From contig JARLHN010000015.1 of the NCBI GenBank assembly GCA_031292255.1, positions 57,187-121,186 of the forward strand: a stretch of DNA of 64,000 nt, read 5' to 3'. Made by a program: the position numbers and the translations under genes. The DNA comes from Oryzomonas sp. Lineage in GTDB: Bacteria > Desulfobacterota > Desulfuromonadia > Geobacterales > Pseudopelobacteraceae. This document shows positions 7,356 to 17,213 of the stretch, piece by piece. Numbering within the stretch: position 1 is the stretch's first letter; every line of letters starts with the position of its first letter. The notes below the pieces were generated by a model. It saw only the letters and a program-made list of their open reading frames with translations, did no database searches and was not told the origin of the DNA.

Positions 7356-8588
7356 GTGGAAACGAACATCAATCTCAAACATGCCATCGAGCAGATCGTC
7401 AAGGAAAAGGGCATCGACCGGCAGGTGGTCATGGAGGCCATGGAGCAGGCCGTGTTGACCGCTGCCAACAAGAAGTACCGCAACACCCGTGATCTGGAGG
7501 CCCATTACAATCCTGACTCGGGCGAGGTGGAGTTGTTTGAGTTTGTGATCGTTGTGGAGGAGGTCCAGGACTCCTATAAAGAAATCAGCCTCGACGAGGC
7601 ACGGGAGATCGACCCGGATGTGGAGGTCGGCGACTCGCTGGGAGAAAAGCTGGATGCCAGCGGATTTACCCGCATTGCCGCCCAGACCGCCAAACAGGTC
7701 ATCATCCAGAAGGTGCGCGAGGCGGAACGGGAGACGATCTTCAACGAGTACAGCGACCGCCAGTGGGAAATCATCACCGGCATGGTGCGGCGCTTCGAGA
7801 AGGGCGAACTGCTGGTTGACCTGGGCCGTGCCGAGGCGGTTTTGCCGACTAAGGAACAGATGCCGAGGGAGGTCTACCGCCCTGGCGACCGCATCCGCGC
7901 GATCATCACCGAGATCCGCATGACTACGAAGGGGCCGCAGATAATTCTTTCCCGCACCCATCCCAGCATGCTGGCCAAGCTGTTCGAGCTTGAGGTGCCC
8001 GAGATTGCCGAAGGCATCGTGGAGATCAACGCCGTGGTGCGCGATCCGGGCAGCCGCGCCAAGATTGCCGTCTCCTCCAACGATTCGGATGTAGACCCGG
8101 TCGGCGCCTGCGTCGGCATGCGCGGCGCCCGAGTGCAGAACGTGGTCTCGGAGTTGCGCGGCGAGAAGATTGATATCATTCCCTGGTCCGAGGATATTGC
8201 CCGCTTTGCCTGCAACGCCCTTTCCCCGGCCCAGGTTTCCAAGGTGTTTGTGGATGAGGACCACCGGGTGCTGGAAATCGTCGTGGCCGACGATCAACTC
8301 TCCCTGGCCATCGGCAAGCGCGGCCAGAACGTCAGCCTTGCGGCCCGTCTGACCGGATGCCGCATCGACATCAAGAGCGAATCCAAGGCGGCGGAGGCCG
8401 AACTGAGCCAGTTCGCTTCCTTTGACGGCACCCAGTTGGAACAGGAAGAAGAGCAGGCGGCCGGTGAAGCCGGTGAACCCGGTGAAGCCGGGAACGTTGG
8501 TGAAGCCGGGAATGCCGGTGAAGCCGGTGAGGTGGGAAATGCAGATGCTGCCGCCACACCGGATGCCGAAGAAAAGCAGGCGGAGTAA
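7356..8588 (+). CDS. nusA: Transcription termination/antitermination factor NusA
   Basis: 410 residues from a GTG start with AAGGAG eight bases upstream. Order of domains: N-terminal RNA-polymerase binding domain (1-125), S1 domain near 135-200 (MVRRFEKGELLVDLG, then RPGDRIRAIITEI), KH1 with DPVGACVGMRGARVQNVV and KH2 with LSLAIGKRGQNVSLAARLTG. It binds RNA polymerase and nascent RNA to control pausing and termination. The usual C-terminal acidic AR repeats of E. coli NusA are absent, as in many bacteria. Instead, after about residue 368 there is a low-complexity tail of GEAG/GNAG units encoded by an imperfect tandem repeat. Confidence 0.97.
   Translation: METNINLKHAIEQIVKEKGIDRQVVMEAMEQAVLTAANKKYRNTRDLEAHYNPDSGEVELFEFVIVVEEVQDSYKEISLDEAREIDPDVEVGDSLGEKLDASGFTRIAAQTAKQVIIQKVREAERETIFNEYSDRQWEIITGMVRRFEKGELLVDLGRAEAVLPTKEQMPREVYRPGDRIRAIITEIRMTTKGPQIILSRTHPSMLAKLFELEVPEIAEGIVEINAVVRDPGSRAKIAVSSNDSDVDPVGACVGMRGARVQNVVSELRGEKIDIIPWSEDIARFACNALSPAQVSKVFVDEDHRVLEIVVADDQLSLAIGKRGQNVSLAARLTGCRIDIKSESKAAEAELSQFASFDGTQLEQEEEQAAGEAGEPGEAGNVGEAGNAGEAGEVGNADAAATPDAEEKQAE
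8462..8545 (+). repeat. Imperfect in-frame tandem repeat at the nusA 3' end
   Basis: Units of the form GGTGAAGCCGG recur with small changes, encoding Gly-Glu-Ala-Gly, Gly-Glu-Pro-Gly and Gly-Asn-Val/Ala-Gly steps. The unit length is a multiple of three, so copy-number change would keep frame. It lies outside the RNA-binding core, in a disordered acidic tail. Confidence 0.75.
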
Positions 8589-8597
8589 CTTACGGGG

Positions 8598-9203
8598 ATG
8601 TCCCGCCATAATGGTGCGGAAAAACCGCAACGCAGTTGCCTTGCATGTCGCGAAACCAGGGATCGGGACCGCCTGATACGCTTTGTGCTCTCCCCGCTGG
8701 GGGAGGTTGTGCCTGACCTGGATGCAAAGCTGCCCGGCAGGGGGGCTTACACCTGCATCAATGCCGCCTGCCTGGCTGCGGCGGTCAAGCAGCGCCAGTT
8801 CGGCCGTGCCTTCAAGCGTGAGGTAAGCGTACCGCCACCCGACCAGATGACCGGGCTGGTGGCAAGGCTTTTGCTTGAGCGGGTCATGGGGTACATCGCA
8901 CTGGCCAATAAGGCCGGCAAGGTCATCGCCGGTGGTTCACTGGTCGGCGAGGCGCTGAAAGGGAAGAACAAGCCGGGGATTGTCCTGGTGGCGCATGACG
9001 TTTCCGAAGCAATCGGGGAAAAGATCGTGGCCCAGGCTGCGGGTAACGGTGTTGCCTGCCAACGGATTTTGACTAAGGATGATTTCGGCGCCCTGCTTGG
9101 TAAGGCGCCGCGCAGTGCCGTTGCCGTCAAAACAAGCGGTTTTGTGGCGCAACTTGTTAAAACAATTGAACGATATAGAAACTTCCTGGGGGAGGTGCAG
9201 TAA
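8598..9203 (+). CDS. YlxR (DUF448) domain fused to an L7Ae-like RNA-binding domain
   Basis: 201 residues. N-terminal part, about 10-85, is YlxR-type: [20 protein letters not shown], then [29 protein letters not shown]-terminal part, about 95-190, is an L7Ae/YlxQ-type fold: [40 protein letters not shown] and a late [15 protein letters not shown]. In Firmicutes these two are separate genes (ylxR, ylxQ) between nusA and infB; here one polypeptide carries both in the same position. Both families bind RNA. The infB start follows two bases after the stop. Confidence 0.88.
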   Translation: MSRHNGAEKPQRSCLACRETRDRDRLIRFVLSPLGEVVPDLDAKLPGRGAYTCINAACLAAAVKQRQFGRAFKREVSVPPPDQMTGLVARLLLERVMGYIALANKAGKVIAGGSLVGEALKGKNKPGIVLVAHDVSEAIGEKIVAQAAGNGVACQRILTKDDFGALLGKAPRSAVAVKTSGFVAQLVKTIERYRNFLGEVQ

Positions 9204-9205
9204 GT

Positions 9206-11893
9206 ATGAGCAAGATACGCGTGAGCATTCTGGCGGAGAAATTGGGTATCGATATTCGTGAGACCCTTGCCAGGCTCAAAGAGATCGGGGTTGAAGCCAA
9301 AGCGGCGGCCTCCCTGGTCGAAGAGGATGCCGTCAAAAAACTGTTGACGCCCCAACCCAAGGAAGGCAGTGCCAGCACCGACGAGGTGCGGGTCACGACC
9401 AACATCATAAGGCGCCGCGCCAAGGCTGTTCCCGAGGCTGCGGTCGTGGAAGCGCCGCAGGTTGTGGTTGCCGTCGAGCCGGAAAAGAAGCCGGAACCGG
9501 CTTTGACTCCAAAGACGCCTGCTGTTCAGCCCATTGAACCGGTGGCCGCTCCTACGGAAGCACCGGCATCTACACCTACACCGGCACCTGCACCGGCACC
9601 TGCACCTGCACCGGTCAAACCGGTCGCTGTGGAACCGGTTGTTCCGGAAAAGCCCAAGGCGCCGCCCGAACCGTTAAGGGCAGGTCCCAATCAGGCCCGC
9701 ATCCTGGGCCGTATGGAGATTCCGGGCGTTACCACCCGTCCGACCCGCGTGGTTACCAAGGAAACGCCGTCCACGCCGCGCACCTCACCGGCCAGGCCGG
9801 CTTCCGATCAGGCGCCCAGGAGCGGCGGCGCTCCCGCAGCGGCACCCGCAACGGACCAGGACCGTTCACGCATGAAGCAGGTGCAGCTTGCGCCGTCAGC
9901 ACCATCTGCCGGAGACAACCGCCGTCCCGGGGGGAAAAAAGAGGGACCCGGCCATGGTCCCGACGCTGGAAAAGGCGGCAAGAAGGGTGGCGCTCCCGCG
10001 AAGAAGAAAGAGCAGCCCAAAAAGCACGAGATCCTGGAAAAACGTGAACGCACCTTTGATCCGGTCTACAAAGGGGCCAAGAAAAAGGGCAAGGATCGGG
10101 TGGTGGAAACCCGCAAGACCGAGATCACCGTTCCCAAGGCCATCAAGCGTATCATCAGGATCACCGAGAGTATCAGCGTCGGCGAGTTGGCCAAGCGCAT
10201 GGGCATCAAGGCCAATGACCTGATCAAATCCCTGATGAAGATGGGAATGATGGTCACCATCAACCATCCCCTGGATTACGATACCGCAGTCATCCTGGCC
10301 GCCGAGTACGGTTATGAAGTGGAAAACGTGGCGGTTGACTTGGACGAGATCCTGGAGTCGGTCCCCGATGCGCCTGAAACCCTTGAGAAACGGCCGCCGG
10401 TTGTGACCATCATGGGCCACGTCGACCACGGCAAGACCTCACTCCTGGACGCCATCCGCGAGGCCAACGTCATCGCCGGCGAGGCGGGCGGCATCACCCA
10501 GCATATCGGCGCCTACGACGTGGAATTGAAGGGACGCAAGATCACCTTCCTCGATACGCCGGGCCATGAAGCGTTTACCGCCATGCGTGCCCGCGGCGCC
10601 AAGGTGACCGACATCGTCATCCTGGTCGTCGCGGCCGACGACGGGGTCATGCCCCAGACCCGCGAGGCCATCAATCACTCCAAGGCCGCCGAGGTTCCGA
10701 TCATCGTGGCCATCAACAAGATCGACAAGCCCGACGCCAAGCCCGAACGGGTCAAGCAGGAGTTGATGGAGTTCGGTCTGGTTGCGTCCGAGTGGGGCGG
10801 CGACGCCACCATGGTGGAGGTGTCTGCCAAAAAACGCCTCAACCTTGAAGAACTGCTGGAAATGGTCTTGTTGCAGGCCGACGTGATGGAGCTCAAGGCC
10901 AACCCCAACAAGCTGGCCAAGGGGACCATCGTGGAGGCCAAGCTGGACAAGGGGCGCGGCCCGGTTGCCACCGTGCTGGTGCAGGAGGGTACCCTCAAGG
11001 CCGGCGACTACTGCGTGGTCGGCATCCATTCCGGCCGTGTGCGTGCCATGCAGAACGAGCGCGGCGAGAAGGTTCTGGAGGCAGGTCCCTCCAAGCCGGT
11101 CGAATTGGTCGGTCTCTCCGGCGTGCCCGATGCCGGCGACGTTTTTGTGGCCATGAAGGACGAAAAACAGGCCAAGGAGATCGCCACCCTGCGCCAGATC
11201 AAGCTGCGTGAGGTCGAAATGGCCAAACACACCAAGCTGTCGCTGGAAGACCTGTACCGCAAGATCCAGAGCGGCGAAGTCAAGGACCTGAACGTCATCG
11301 TCAAGGGGGACGTGCAGGGGTCGGTCGAAGCGGTGGGCGAATCGTTGCGCAAGCTTTCCACCGATGCGGTGCGGCTCAACGTCATCCACTCCGCGGTCGG
11401 CGCCGTTACCGAGACGGACGTCAACCTGGCGGCTGCATCCAACGCCATCATCATCGGCTTCAACGTGCGTCCGGAAGTGAAGGCCCAGGGCCTGGCCGAA
11501 AAGGAAGGGGTCGATATCCGCCTCTACAACATCATCTACGATGCGGTCGAGGATGTGAAGAAAGCCATGGAGGGACTCCTGTCGCCGACCTTCAAGGAAA
11601 AATACCTGGGCCGTTCCGAGGTGCGCGAGCTGTTCTCGGTGCCCAAGATCGGCACCGTCGCCGGTTGCCATGTGCAGGACGGCAAAATGCTGCGCAACGC
11701 CCAGGTACGTCTGCTGCGCGACAATGTGGTGGTCTACGAAGGCAAGATGTCCTCCTTGCGCCGTTTCAAGGACGATGTCAAGGATGTTGCCAGCGGCTAT
11801 GAGTGCGGCATCGGCCTGGAGAATTACCACGACCTCAAGGTCGGCGATATCATCGAGGCGTTCGAGATGGAAAAGATCGCCGGAAAATTATAA
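9206..11893 (+). CDS. infB: Translation initiation factor IF-2
   Basis: 895 residues. Starts with an IF2_N domain ([26 protein letters not shown]), then a long disordered linker about 75-280 rich in Pro/Ala/Lys with APAPAPAP runs, a second IF2_N-like part near 315-375, and the GTPase domain. G1 [12 protein letters not shown] starts near residue 404, G3 is [15 protein letters not shown], and G4 is NKIDKP. Domains II-IV follow and end in [25 protein letters not shown], the usual IF-2 C-terminus. It brings fMet-tRNA to the 30S subunit and promotes subunit joining. Confidence 0.98.
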   Translation: MSKIRVSILAEKLGIDIRETLARLKEIGVEAKAAASLVEEDAVKKLLTPQPKEGSASTDEVRVTTNIIRRRAKAVPEAAVVEAPQVVVAVEPEKKPEPALTPKTPAVQPIEPVAAPTEAPASTPTPAPAPAPAPAPVKPVAVEPVVPEKPKAPPEPLRAGPNQARILGRMEIPGVTTRPTRVVTKETPSTPRTSPARPASDQAPRSGGAPAAAPATDQDRSRMKQVQLAPSAPSAGDNRRPGGKKEGPGHGPDAGKGGKKGGAPAKKKEQPKKHEILEKRERTFDPVYKGAKKKGKDRVVETRKTEITVPKAIKRIIRITESISVGELAKRMGIKANDLIKSLMKMGMMVTINHPLDYDTAVILAAEYGYEVENVAVDLDEILESVPDAPETLEKRPPVVTIMGHVDHGKTSLLDAIREANVIAGEAGGITQHIGAYDVELKGRKITFLDTPGHEAFTAMRARGAKVTDIVILVVAADDGVMPQTREAINHSKAAEVPIIVAINKIDKPDAKPERVKQELMEFGLVASEWGGDATMVEVSAKKRLNLEELLEMVLLQADVMELKANPNKLAKGTIVEAKLDKGRGPVATVLVQEGTLKAGDYCVVGIHSGRVRAMQNERGEKVLEAGPSKPVELVGLSGVPDAGDVFVAMKDEKQAKEIATLRQIKLREVEMAKHTKLSLEDLYRKIQSGEVKDLNVIVKGDVQGSVEAVGESLRKLSTDAVRLNVIHSAVGAVTETDVNLAAASNAIIIGFNVRPEVKAQGLAEKEGVDIRLYNIIYDAVEDVKKAMEGLLSPTFKEKYLGRSEVRELFSVPKIGTVAGCHVQDGKMLRNAQVRLLRDNVVVYEGKMSSLRRFKDDVKDVASGYECGIGLENYHDLKVGDIIEAFEMEKIAGKL

Positions 11894-11913
11894 TAAAAAC
11901 TGATTGGCGTCGA

Positions 11914-11970
11914 TCTTCCGCCAACGGTCAAGTCCCCCTTTAACAGAGGGGGGGACCACATGGCGGAAGA
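11914..11970. repeat. Nested inverted repeat between infB and rbfA
   Basis: Outer arms TCTTCCGCCA (11914-11923) and TGGCGGAAGA (11961-11970) enclose inner arms GTCCCCCT (11932-11939) and AGGGGGGGAC (11947-11956, one extra G). The 185-base gap has no credible gene. Related bacteria often carry a small ylxP (DUF503) gene at this position; it is not here. The hairpin could be a transcript-processing or partial termination site, or a miniature repeat. Confidence 0.6.
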
Positions 11971-12078
11971 CGAGCGTTATTCAGGTAAAAATAACATCTG
12001 CCCCAGAGGCGCTGGGACATGGGGGGCTGCCGCACGGGCCGGCCCATCGTGCCCTGAAGAAAAAAAGGTTGTGCCATT

Positions 12079-12429
12079 ATGCAACACAAACGTTCCGACA
12101 AGGTTGCCGAGACCATTCATGAGCTGATCTCATCGATCCTCTCCCGGGGACTCAACGACCCGCGCATCGGGTTTGTCACCATAACCGCCGTAGAGGTCAC
12201 CGACGACCTCCGACTGGCACGGGTGTTTTTCTCGGTTATCGGCGACGACCAGGCCAAAAAGGATAGCGAGGCAGGCCTGAACAGCGCCAAGGGCTTCCTG
12301 CGGCGCGAGTTGGGCAAGAGCCTGACCATGCGCCACACCCCTGATCTGCTGTTCAAGTACGATCATTCCGGTGAGTACGGCAACCGGATAGACTCACTAC
12401 TCAAGGAGATTGAATCCGAGCATGAATGA
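12079..12429 (+). CDS. rbfA: Ribosome-binding factor A
   Basis: 116 residues, standard length. The N-terminus RSDKVAETIHELISSILSRGLNDPRIGFVTITAVEVTDDLRLARVFFS is diagnostic of RbfA, a KH-fold protein that binds 16S rRNA near helix 1 and helps mature the 30S subunit. The C-terminus retains LGKSLTMRHTPDLLFKYD. Its last 8 bases overlap the ATG of the following phosphoesterase gene, indicating translational coupling. Confidence 0.97.
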   Translation: MQHKRSDKVAETIHELISSILSRGLNDPRIGFVTITAVEVTDDLRLARVFFSVIGDDQAKKDSEAGLNSAKGFLRRELGKSLTMRHTPDLLFKYDHSGEYGNRIDSLLKEIESEHE

Positions 12430-13384
12430 GGTCATTCAGGGTATTATTTCGGTAATCCGTGCCAATTCATCGTTCCTGATCACCAGCCATGAAGGACCGG
12501 ATGGCGATGCTGTCGGCTCTTCCCTGGCCCTGGCCTCGTTTCTCCGAAAGATCGGAAAAGAGGTCTGCATCCATCTGCGTGACCAGATTCCGGAGTTGTA
12601 CGTTTTCCTGCCGGGCGCCGACAGCGTTGTTCATCACATTCCCGACCGCGATTTCGATGCGGCCTTTGTCCTGGATGTCGGCGAGTTCCGCAGGGCGGGT
12701 GAAGAGTTCTGCACATTCAAGCGTATCGGTACCCTGGTCAATCTCGATCATCATCTGGGCTGCGACAATTTCGGCGACTATAACCTGATTGATCCCCAGG
12801 CATCGGCGACGGGCGTACTGGTATGCCGCATCATCAGCGCCTTCGGTTATCCCATGGACCGTGAGACGGCGCTCTGTTTGTACGTCTCCATCATCACCGA
12901 TACCGGTTCCTTTCGCTATTCCAACGCCAATCCCGAGGCCTTCGCCATTGCCGGCGAGATGGTCGGATGCGGTATCAACGCCTGGGACGTGGCTGAACAG
13001 CTCTATGAGAACCAGCCCCGCAAACGCCTGGAGTTGCTGGCCAAGTGCCTGCCCACCCTGGAGGTGCTCAATAACGGCCTTGCCGCTTCGGTCACCATAA
13101 CCCTCGACATGTACGCCGTAACTGGCGAAGACTCCGAACTGACGGACGGCTTTATCAACTATCCCCGTTCCATACGCGGCGTCGAGGTGGCGATCTTTTT
13201 TCGTCAGATGACAGAACAGAGGTACAAGGTAGGCTTCCGTTCCAAGGGCAAGATCAACGTGGCCGGTTTTGCCGCCCAACTGGGCGGTGGAGGGCATCAC
13301 AACGCAGCCGGATGTACCGTGGACGGCACACTGGACGAAGTGAAGTCAAAGGTCTATGGCATCGTGAAATCAGCCCTTTGTTAG
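12422..13384 (+). CDS. nrnA: DHH phosphoesterase, NrnA-type oligoribonuclease/pAp phosphatase
   Basis: 320 residues from ATG 12422 inside the end of rbfA; a TTG four codons earlier is less likely. Metal-binding motifs of the DHH family: GPDGDAVGSSLAL (I), a DVGEFRR region (II), NLDHHLGCDNFGDYN (III) and YVSIITDTGSFRYSN (IV). The DHHA1 domain at the C-terminus carries GGGGHHNAAG. Family members degrade short RNA oligonucleotides and dephosphorylate pAp. In many bacteria this gene lies between rbfA and truB, as here. Confidence 0.93.
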   Translation: MNEVIQGIISVIRANSSFLITSHEGPDGDAVGSSLALASFLRKIGKEVCIHLRDQIPELYVFLPGADSVVHHIPDRDFDAAFVLDVGEFRRAGEEFCTFKRIGTLVNLDHHLGCDNFGDYNLIDPQASATGVLVCRIISAFGYPMDRETALCLYVSIITDTGSFRYSNANPEAFAIAGEMVGCGINAWDVAEQLYENQPRKRLELLAKCLPTLEVLNNGLAASVTITLDMYAVTGEDSELTDGFINYPRSIRGVEVAIFFRQMTEQRYKVGFRSKGKINVAGFAAQLGGGGHHNAAGCTVDGTLDEVKSKVYGIVKSALC

Positions 13385-13493
13385 ATCGCCGCAGGTATTC
13401 GCACGCCCCGTCGCATCGCTCCCGGCACCGGTCCATCCACACCCCCGCTGCTCAGTCATTGCCGCGGTCATGCCCCCGTAAACGTACCTCCCC

Positions 13494-14402
13494 ATGAACG
13501 GTTTTGTTGTCATCGACAAGCCGCCGGGCATCACCTCCCATGACGTGGTCAGCCGCGTGCGCCGGATTCTCGGCACCAGGAAGGTGGGACATACCGGCAC
13601 CCTCGATCCATTTGCCACCGGTGTTCTGCCGGTAGCCGTCAACGAGGGGACCAAGGCCATACCTTTCCTCGACGAAGGGCTCAAAAGGTATGACGCGCTC
13701 CTGCGTCTCGGTGTGAAGACCGATACCCTGGACATGACCGGCCGGGTGTTGCACGAGGCGGACGGTACAGCGGTAAGCCTCGACCGGCTGGGCGCTGTCG
13801 TGGAGAGCTTTGTCGGGGAGATCAGCCAGGTACCGCCCATGTTCTCGGCCATCAAGCGCGACGGTCAACCGCTCTACAAGCTGGCGCGCAAGGGACAGGA
13901 GGTGGAACGCCAGCCGCGACGGGTGCGGATCGACACCCTGGAGATCCTCTCCGTGAGCTTGCCGCTGGTTGCACTGCGCATGGTCTGCTCTCGCGGCACC
14001 TACGTGCGTTCCCTGGCGGACGATATGGGAGCTGCCCTGGGGTGCGGCGCCGCGCTCCAGGAGCTGCGCAGGACGTCCAGCGGGCCGTTCGACATTGCTA
14101 CGAGCGTCACCCTGGAAGGTCTGGAGGAAGCCGTGCGGGAAGGACGAGCCGATGCACTCTGTCGAACACCCTTTGCCGCGCTCGACCACCTGGACGATAT
14201 CCCCCTGAACGACGTCGGTCTGGCCAAGATCGGGCATGGCAGGGCGCCTGGGCTGGAGGAGACGCTGGTTGCCGCCTGGCCGGCATGCGACTCCCCCCAT
14301 TTGGTGCGCCTGTCCAGCGGGGGGAAGCTCGTTGCGGTGGCGGAACTCTCGCCCCTTGACGGTGGCGGATTTCATGTTACACTGAAGCGAGTCTTTTTCT
14401 GA
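13494..14402 (+). CDS. truB: tRNA pseudouridine(55) synthase TruB
   Basis: 302 residues. N-terminal GFVVIDKPPGITSHDVVSRVRR and the catalytic loop VGHTGTLDPFATGVLPV with the nucleophilic Asp at residue 38 are diagnostic; VPPMFSAIKRDGQPLYKLARKG and SRGTYVRSLADDMG follow. It makes pseudouridine 55 in the T-loop of tRNAs. A 109-base gap after nrnA contains no recognisable signal. The C-terminal part beyond residue 240 is a PUA-like extension. Confidence 0.97.
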   Translation: MNGFVVIDKPPGITSHDVVSRVRRILGTRKVGHTGTLDPFATGVLPVAVNEGTKAIPFLDEGLKRYDALLRLGVKTDTLDMTGRVLHEADGTAVSLDRLGAVVESFVGEISQVPPMFSAIKRDGQPLYKLARKGQEVERQPRRVRIDTLEILSVSLPLVALRMVCSRGTYVRSLADDMGAALGCGAALQELRRTSSGPFDIATSVTLEGLEEAVREGRADALCRTPFAALDHLDDIPLNDVGLAKIGHGRAPGLEETLVAAWPACDSPHLVRLSSGGKLVAVAELSPLDGGGFHVTLKRVFF

Positions 14403-14510
14403 GTTACTGCTTTACAAATACGCACTTATGTGCTATCTAACATAACCCTGGATAAAGTGGCTAAGCTGCGGCATACAGATAACAAACCGTAATGAAGGGA
14501 GGTGTTGACA

Positions 14511-14777
14511 GTGCTGGCAACCGAAAAGAAACAGGAAATCATCAACTCGTTTAAAACCCATGACAGCGACACAGGTTCTCCGGAGGTGCAGATAGCCATC
14601 CTCACCGAGCGGATCACCTATCTGACCGAGCATTTCAAAATTCACAAAAAGGACCACCATAGCCGGCGCGGGCTTCTGAAGCTCGTCGGCCAGAGGAGGC
14701 GCCTTCTGGACTACCTCAAAGGCAAAGAGCTTGACAGGTACAAGAAGGTCATCGAACGACTCGGCATACGCAGGTAA
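14511..14777 (+). CDS. rpsO: 30S ribosomal protein S15
   Basis: 88 residues when started at GTG 14511, the usual S15 length, with GGGAGG about nine bases upstream; an in-frame GTG at 14502 overlaps that site and is unlikely. Motifs: [45 protein letters not shown] and a C-terminal [13 protein letters not shown]15 binds 16S rRNA helices 20-22 early in 30S assembly. The gene pairs with pnp downstream, as in most bacteria. Confidence 0.97.
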   Translation: MLATEKKQEIINSFKTHDSDTGSPEVQIAILTERITYLTEHFKIHKKDHHSRRGLLKLVGQRRRLLDYLKGKELDRYKKVIERLGIRR

Positions 14778-14781
14778 TGGA

Positions 14782-14817
14782 AGGCAGTATGCCCGTATTC
14801 TTACGGGTATATTGCCT
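14782..14817 (+). terminator. Long hairpin directly after rpsO
   Basis: Sixteen pairs (two of them G-U) between 14782-14797 and 14802-14817 around a TTCT loop, followed by GCTCCATTTTT. It lies five bases after the rpsO stop. In E. coli the same interval holds a terminator and an RNase III processing hairpin; either role fits here. Confidence 0.7.
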
Positions 14818-14842
14818 GCTCCATTTTTGGTATGCTCGTTTC

Positions 14843-14875
14843 AAAAGAGGGCTTTACAGCCCTTTTATTTTTTGT
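14843..14875 (+). terminator. Second hairpin with T-run between rpsO and pnp
   Basis: AGGGCT/AGCCCT stem with a four-base loop, flanked by A-residues on the left and TTTTATTTTTTG on the right. This looks like a conventional Rho-independent terminator. Together with the preceding hairpin it would separate rpsO from pnp expression. Confidence 0.7.
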
Positions 14876-14986
14876 TGGGGACGTGGGTAGAGTTTCCCTG
14901 AAGCCCGGAGAACATGTGCGGCGGATGATAGCCTTTCAGGGAGGCTGTAGCGACGGCCCCAACACAACCAAACAGGAGAATGACAC

Positions 14987-17113
14987 ATGGAACAAAAAGT
15001 ACAGGTTGAGTTCGGCGGCAGAACCATAACCATCACCACCGGTAAGATGGCCAAGCAGGCCAGCGGCGCCGTTGTGGTCAGTTGTGGCGACACCATGGTG
15101 CTGGTGACCGCCGTGGCGACGAAAGAGGCCAAGGAGGGGCAGGATTTTTTCCCCCTCACCGTCAACTATACCGAGAAAGCCTATGCCGGCGGTAAGATTC
15201 CGGGCGGCTTCTTCAAGCGCGAGGCGCGTCCGTCGGACGCCGAGACGCTCACCTGCCGGTTGATCGACCGTCCGATCCGCCCGCTCTTTCCCGAGAATTT
15301 CCTCAACGATACCCAGATCATGGCCACCGTCGTGTCGGCCGACAAGGATAACGACCCCGGCATACTCTCCATGCTGGGCGCCTCGGCAGCCCTGATGGTG
15401 TCCGATGTTCCGTTTCAGGGCCCCATTGCCGGTGCCAAGGTCGGCCGGGTGGACGGCAGACTGATCTGCAATCCGACCGCCGAGGAGTTGGAGCAGAGCG
15501 ACCTGGAGATTGTGGTCGCCGCCAGCCGCGACGCGGTCATTATGGTGGAAGGGGAAGCCAAGTTCGTCTCCGAGGCCGACATGCTTGAGGCCATCTTCTT
15601 TGCCAAAGAGGCGATGCTGCCGTTGATCGAGGCCCAGGAAGAACTTCAGAAGAAGGTCGGCGTAACCAAGCGCGTGATCCCGCCTCCTGCTGTGGACGAG
15701 GCCCTTCTGGCACGGGTGCGCGAGCTTGCCTACGATCGCATAGCCGAGGCGGTGAAGATCAAGACCAAGCAGGAGCGCCACAGCCAGATCGACCTGGTCA
15801 CCACGGAAACCGTGGAGGCCCTCAAAGAGGCGTTCGAAGGCAAGACCAAGCAGATCAAGGCAATTCTGGGTGATTTCGAGTACGAGCGTGTCCGTGCCGA
15901 CATCCTGGACACCGGCATTCGCATCGATGGCCGCGACACCGTAACCATCCGCCCCATCACCACCGAAGCCGGCCTGTTGCCCCGCGCCCACGGTTCAGCC
16001 CTGTTCACCCGCGGCGAAACCCAGGCCCTGGTTGCCGCCACCCTGGGCACCTCCGTCGACGAGCAGCGTATTGATTCCCTGTACGGCGAGTCCCGCAAAC
16101 GCTTCCTGCTCCACTACAACTTTCCGCCGTACTCCGTGGGCGAGACCAGCTTCCGCCTGGCTCCCGGCCGCCGCGAGATCGGCCACGGAATGCTGGCCGA
16201 GCGGGCGCTGTCGGCCGTAATCCCCAAACACGAAGACTTCCCCTACACCATCCGCATCGTCTCCGAGATCCTGGAGAGCAACGGCTCCTCCTCGATGGCC
16301 TCGGTCTGTGGCGGCAGCATGTCGCTCATGGATGCCGGCGTGCCGGTTACGGCCCCGGTGGCGGGCATCGCCATGGGCCTGATCAAGGAGGGTGACAAAG
16401 TCGCCATCCTGTCCGATATCCTGGGCGACGAAGACCACCTCGGGGACATGGACTTCAAGGTGGCCGGCACGACTGATGGGGTCACCGCCCTGCAGATGGA
16501 CATCAAGATCGGCGGCGTGACCAAGGAAATCATGCAGCAGGCGCTGAAACAGGCCCGCGAGGGCAGGTTGCACATCCTGGGCAAGATGGCGGAGACCCTG
16601 TCCGCGGCCCGCATCGAGATGTCGCCCTTTGCCCCACGCATCACCACCATCTGGATCAAGACCGATCGCATCCGCGACGTCATCGGCACCGGCGGCAAGA
16701 ACATCCGCAACATCACCGAAACCACCGGCGTTACCGTGGATATCGAGGATACCGGCCGCATCAACATCGCCAGCACCAACAAGGAGGCGTGCGACCTGGC
16801 CATTCAGATGATCCGAGGCCTGACCGACGAGGCCGAAGAGGGCAAGCTCTATATGGGTACGGTCCGGAAGATCATGGATTTCGGCGCCTTTGTGGAGATC
16901 ATGCCGGGCACCGACGGATTGGTGCATATCTCCGAACTGGACACCAAGCGGGTCAAGACGGTCACCGAAGTGTTGAACGAGGGTGACAAGGTGCTGGTGA
17001 AGTGTATCGGCATCGACAAGAACGGCAAGATCAAGCTATCCCGCAAGGAGGCCCTCGGCCTCAACGCCGACGGCACACCTGCTGCTCCGACAGAGGATGC
17101 GCCGTCTGAATAA
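14987..17113 (+). CDS. pnp: Polyribonucleotide nucleotidyltransferase (PNPase)
   Basis: 708 residues, normal. Two RNase PH-like cores: the first includes [31 protein letters not shown] and [13 protein letters not shown]; the second includes [31 protein letters not shown] and the catalytic [21 protein letters not shown] domain ([20 protein letters not shown]) and an S1 domain ([30 protein letters not shown]) end the protein. It degrades RNA 3'-to-5' by phosphorolysis in the degradosome. A very strong terminator follows. Confidence 0.98.
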   Translation: MEQKVQVEFGGRTITITTGKMAKQASGAVVVSCGDTMVLVTAVATKEAKEGQDFFPLTVNYTEKAYAGGKIPGGFFKREARPSDAETLTCRLIDRPIRPLFPENFLNDTQIMATVVSADKDNDPGILSMLGASAALMVSDVPFQGPIAGAKVGRVDGRLICNPTAEELEQSDLEIVVAASRDAVIMVEGEAKFVSEADMLEAIFFAKEAMLPLIEAQEELQKKVGVTKRVIPPPAVDEALLARVRELAYDRIAEAVKIKTKQERHSQIDLVTTETVEALKEAFEGKTKQIKAILGDFEYERVRADILDTGIRIDGRDTVTIRPITTEAGLLPRAHGSALFTRGETQALVAATLGTSVDEQRIDSLYGESRKRFLLHYNFPPYSVGETSFRLAPGRREIGHGMLAERALSAVIPKHEDFPYTIRIVSEILESNGSSSMASVCGGSMSLMDAGVPVTAPVAGIAMGLIKEGDKVAILSDILGDEDHLGDMDFKVAGTTDGVTALQMDIKIGGVTKEIMQQALKQAREGRLHILGKMAETLSAARIEMSPFAPRITTIWIKTDRIRDVIGTGGKNIRNITETTGVTVDIEDTGRINIASTNKEACDLAIQMIRGLTDEAEEGKLYMGTVRKIMDFGAFVEIMPGTDGLVHISELDTKRVKTVTEVLNEGDKVLVKCIGIDKNGKIKLSRKEALGLNADGTPAAPTEDAPSE

Positions 17114-17136
17114 TACGGGCATTCCGGTATCCTGAA

Positions 17137-17187
17137 AGACGAACAAAAGGCGAAGCACGCATCAGCGGCTTCGCCTTTTGTTCGTCT
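17137..17187. terminator. 20-bp perfect bidirectional terminator after pnp
   Basis: Positions 17137-17156 and 17168-17187 are exact reverse complements around an 11-base loop. The stem contains AAAAGGCGAAGC/GCTTCGCCTTTT, so a T-run follows the GC core on either strand. It sits between pnp (plus) and the convergent thiolase-like gene (minus) and should stop both. Confidence 0.9.
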
Positions 17188-17213
17188 CATGCCAAGGTGC
17201 AATCAAAGTCAAA

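Noticed and set aside
7200-8630. Long minus-strand open frame (476 codons) over nusA
   Set aside because: It is the complement of a clear nusA and is rich in Gly/His/Asp as antisense GC-rich frames are.
11904-12122. 72-codon frame between infB and rbfA as a ylxP remnant
   Set aside because: The translation shows no DUF503 features and covers an inverted repeat.
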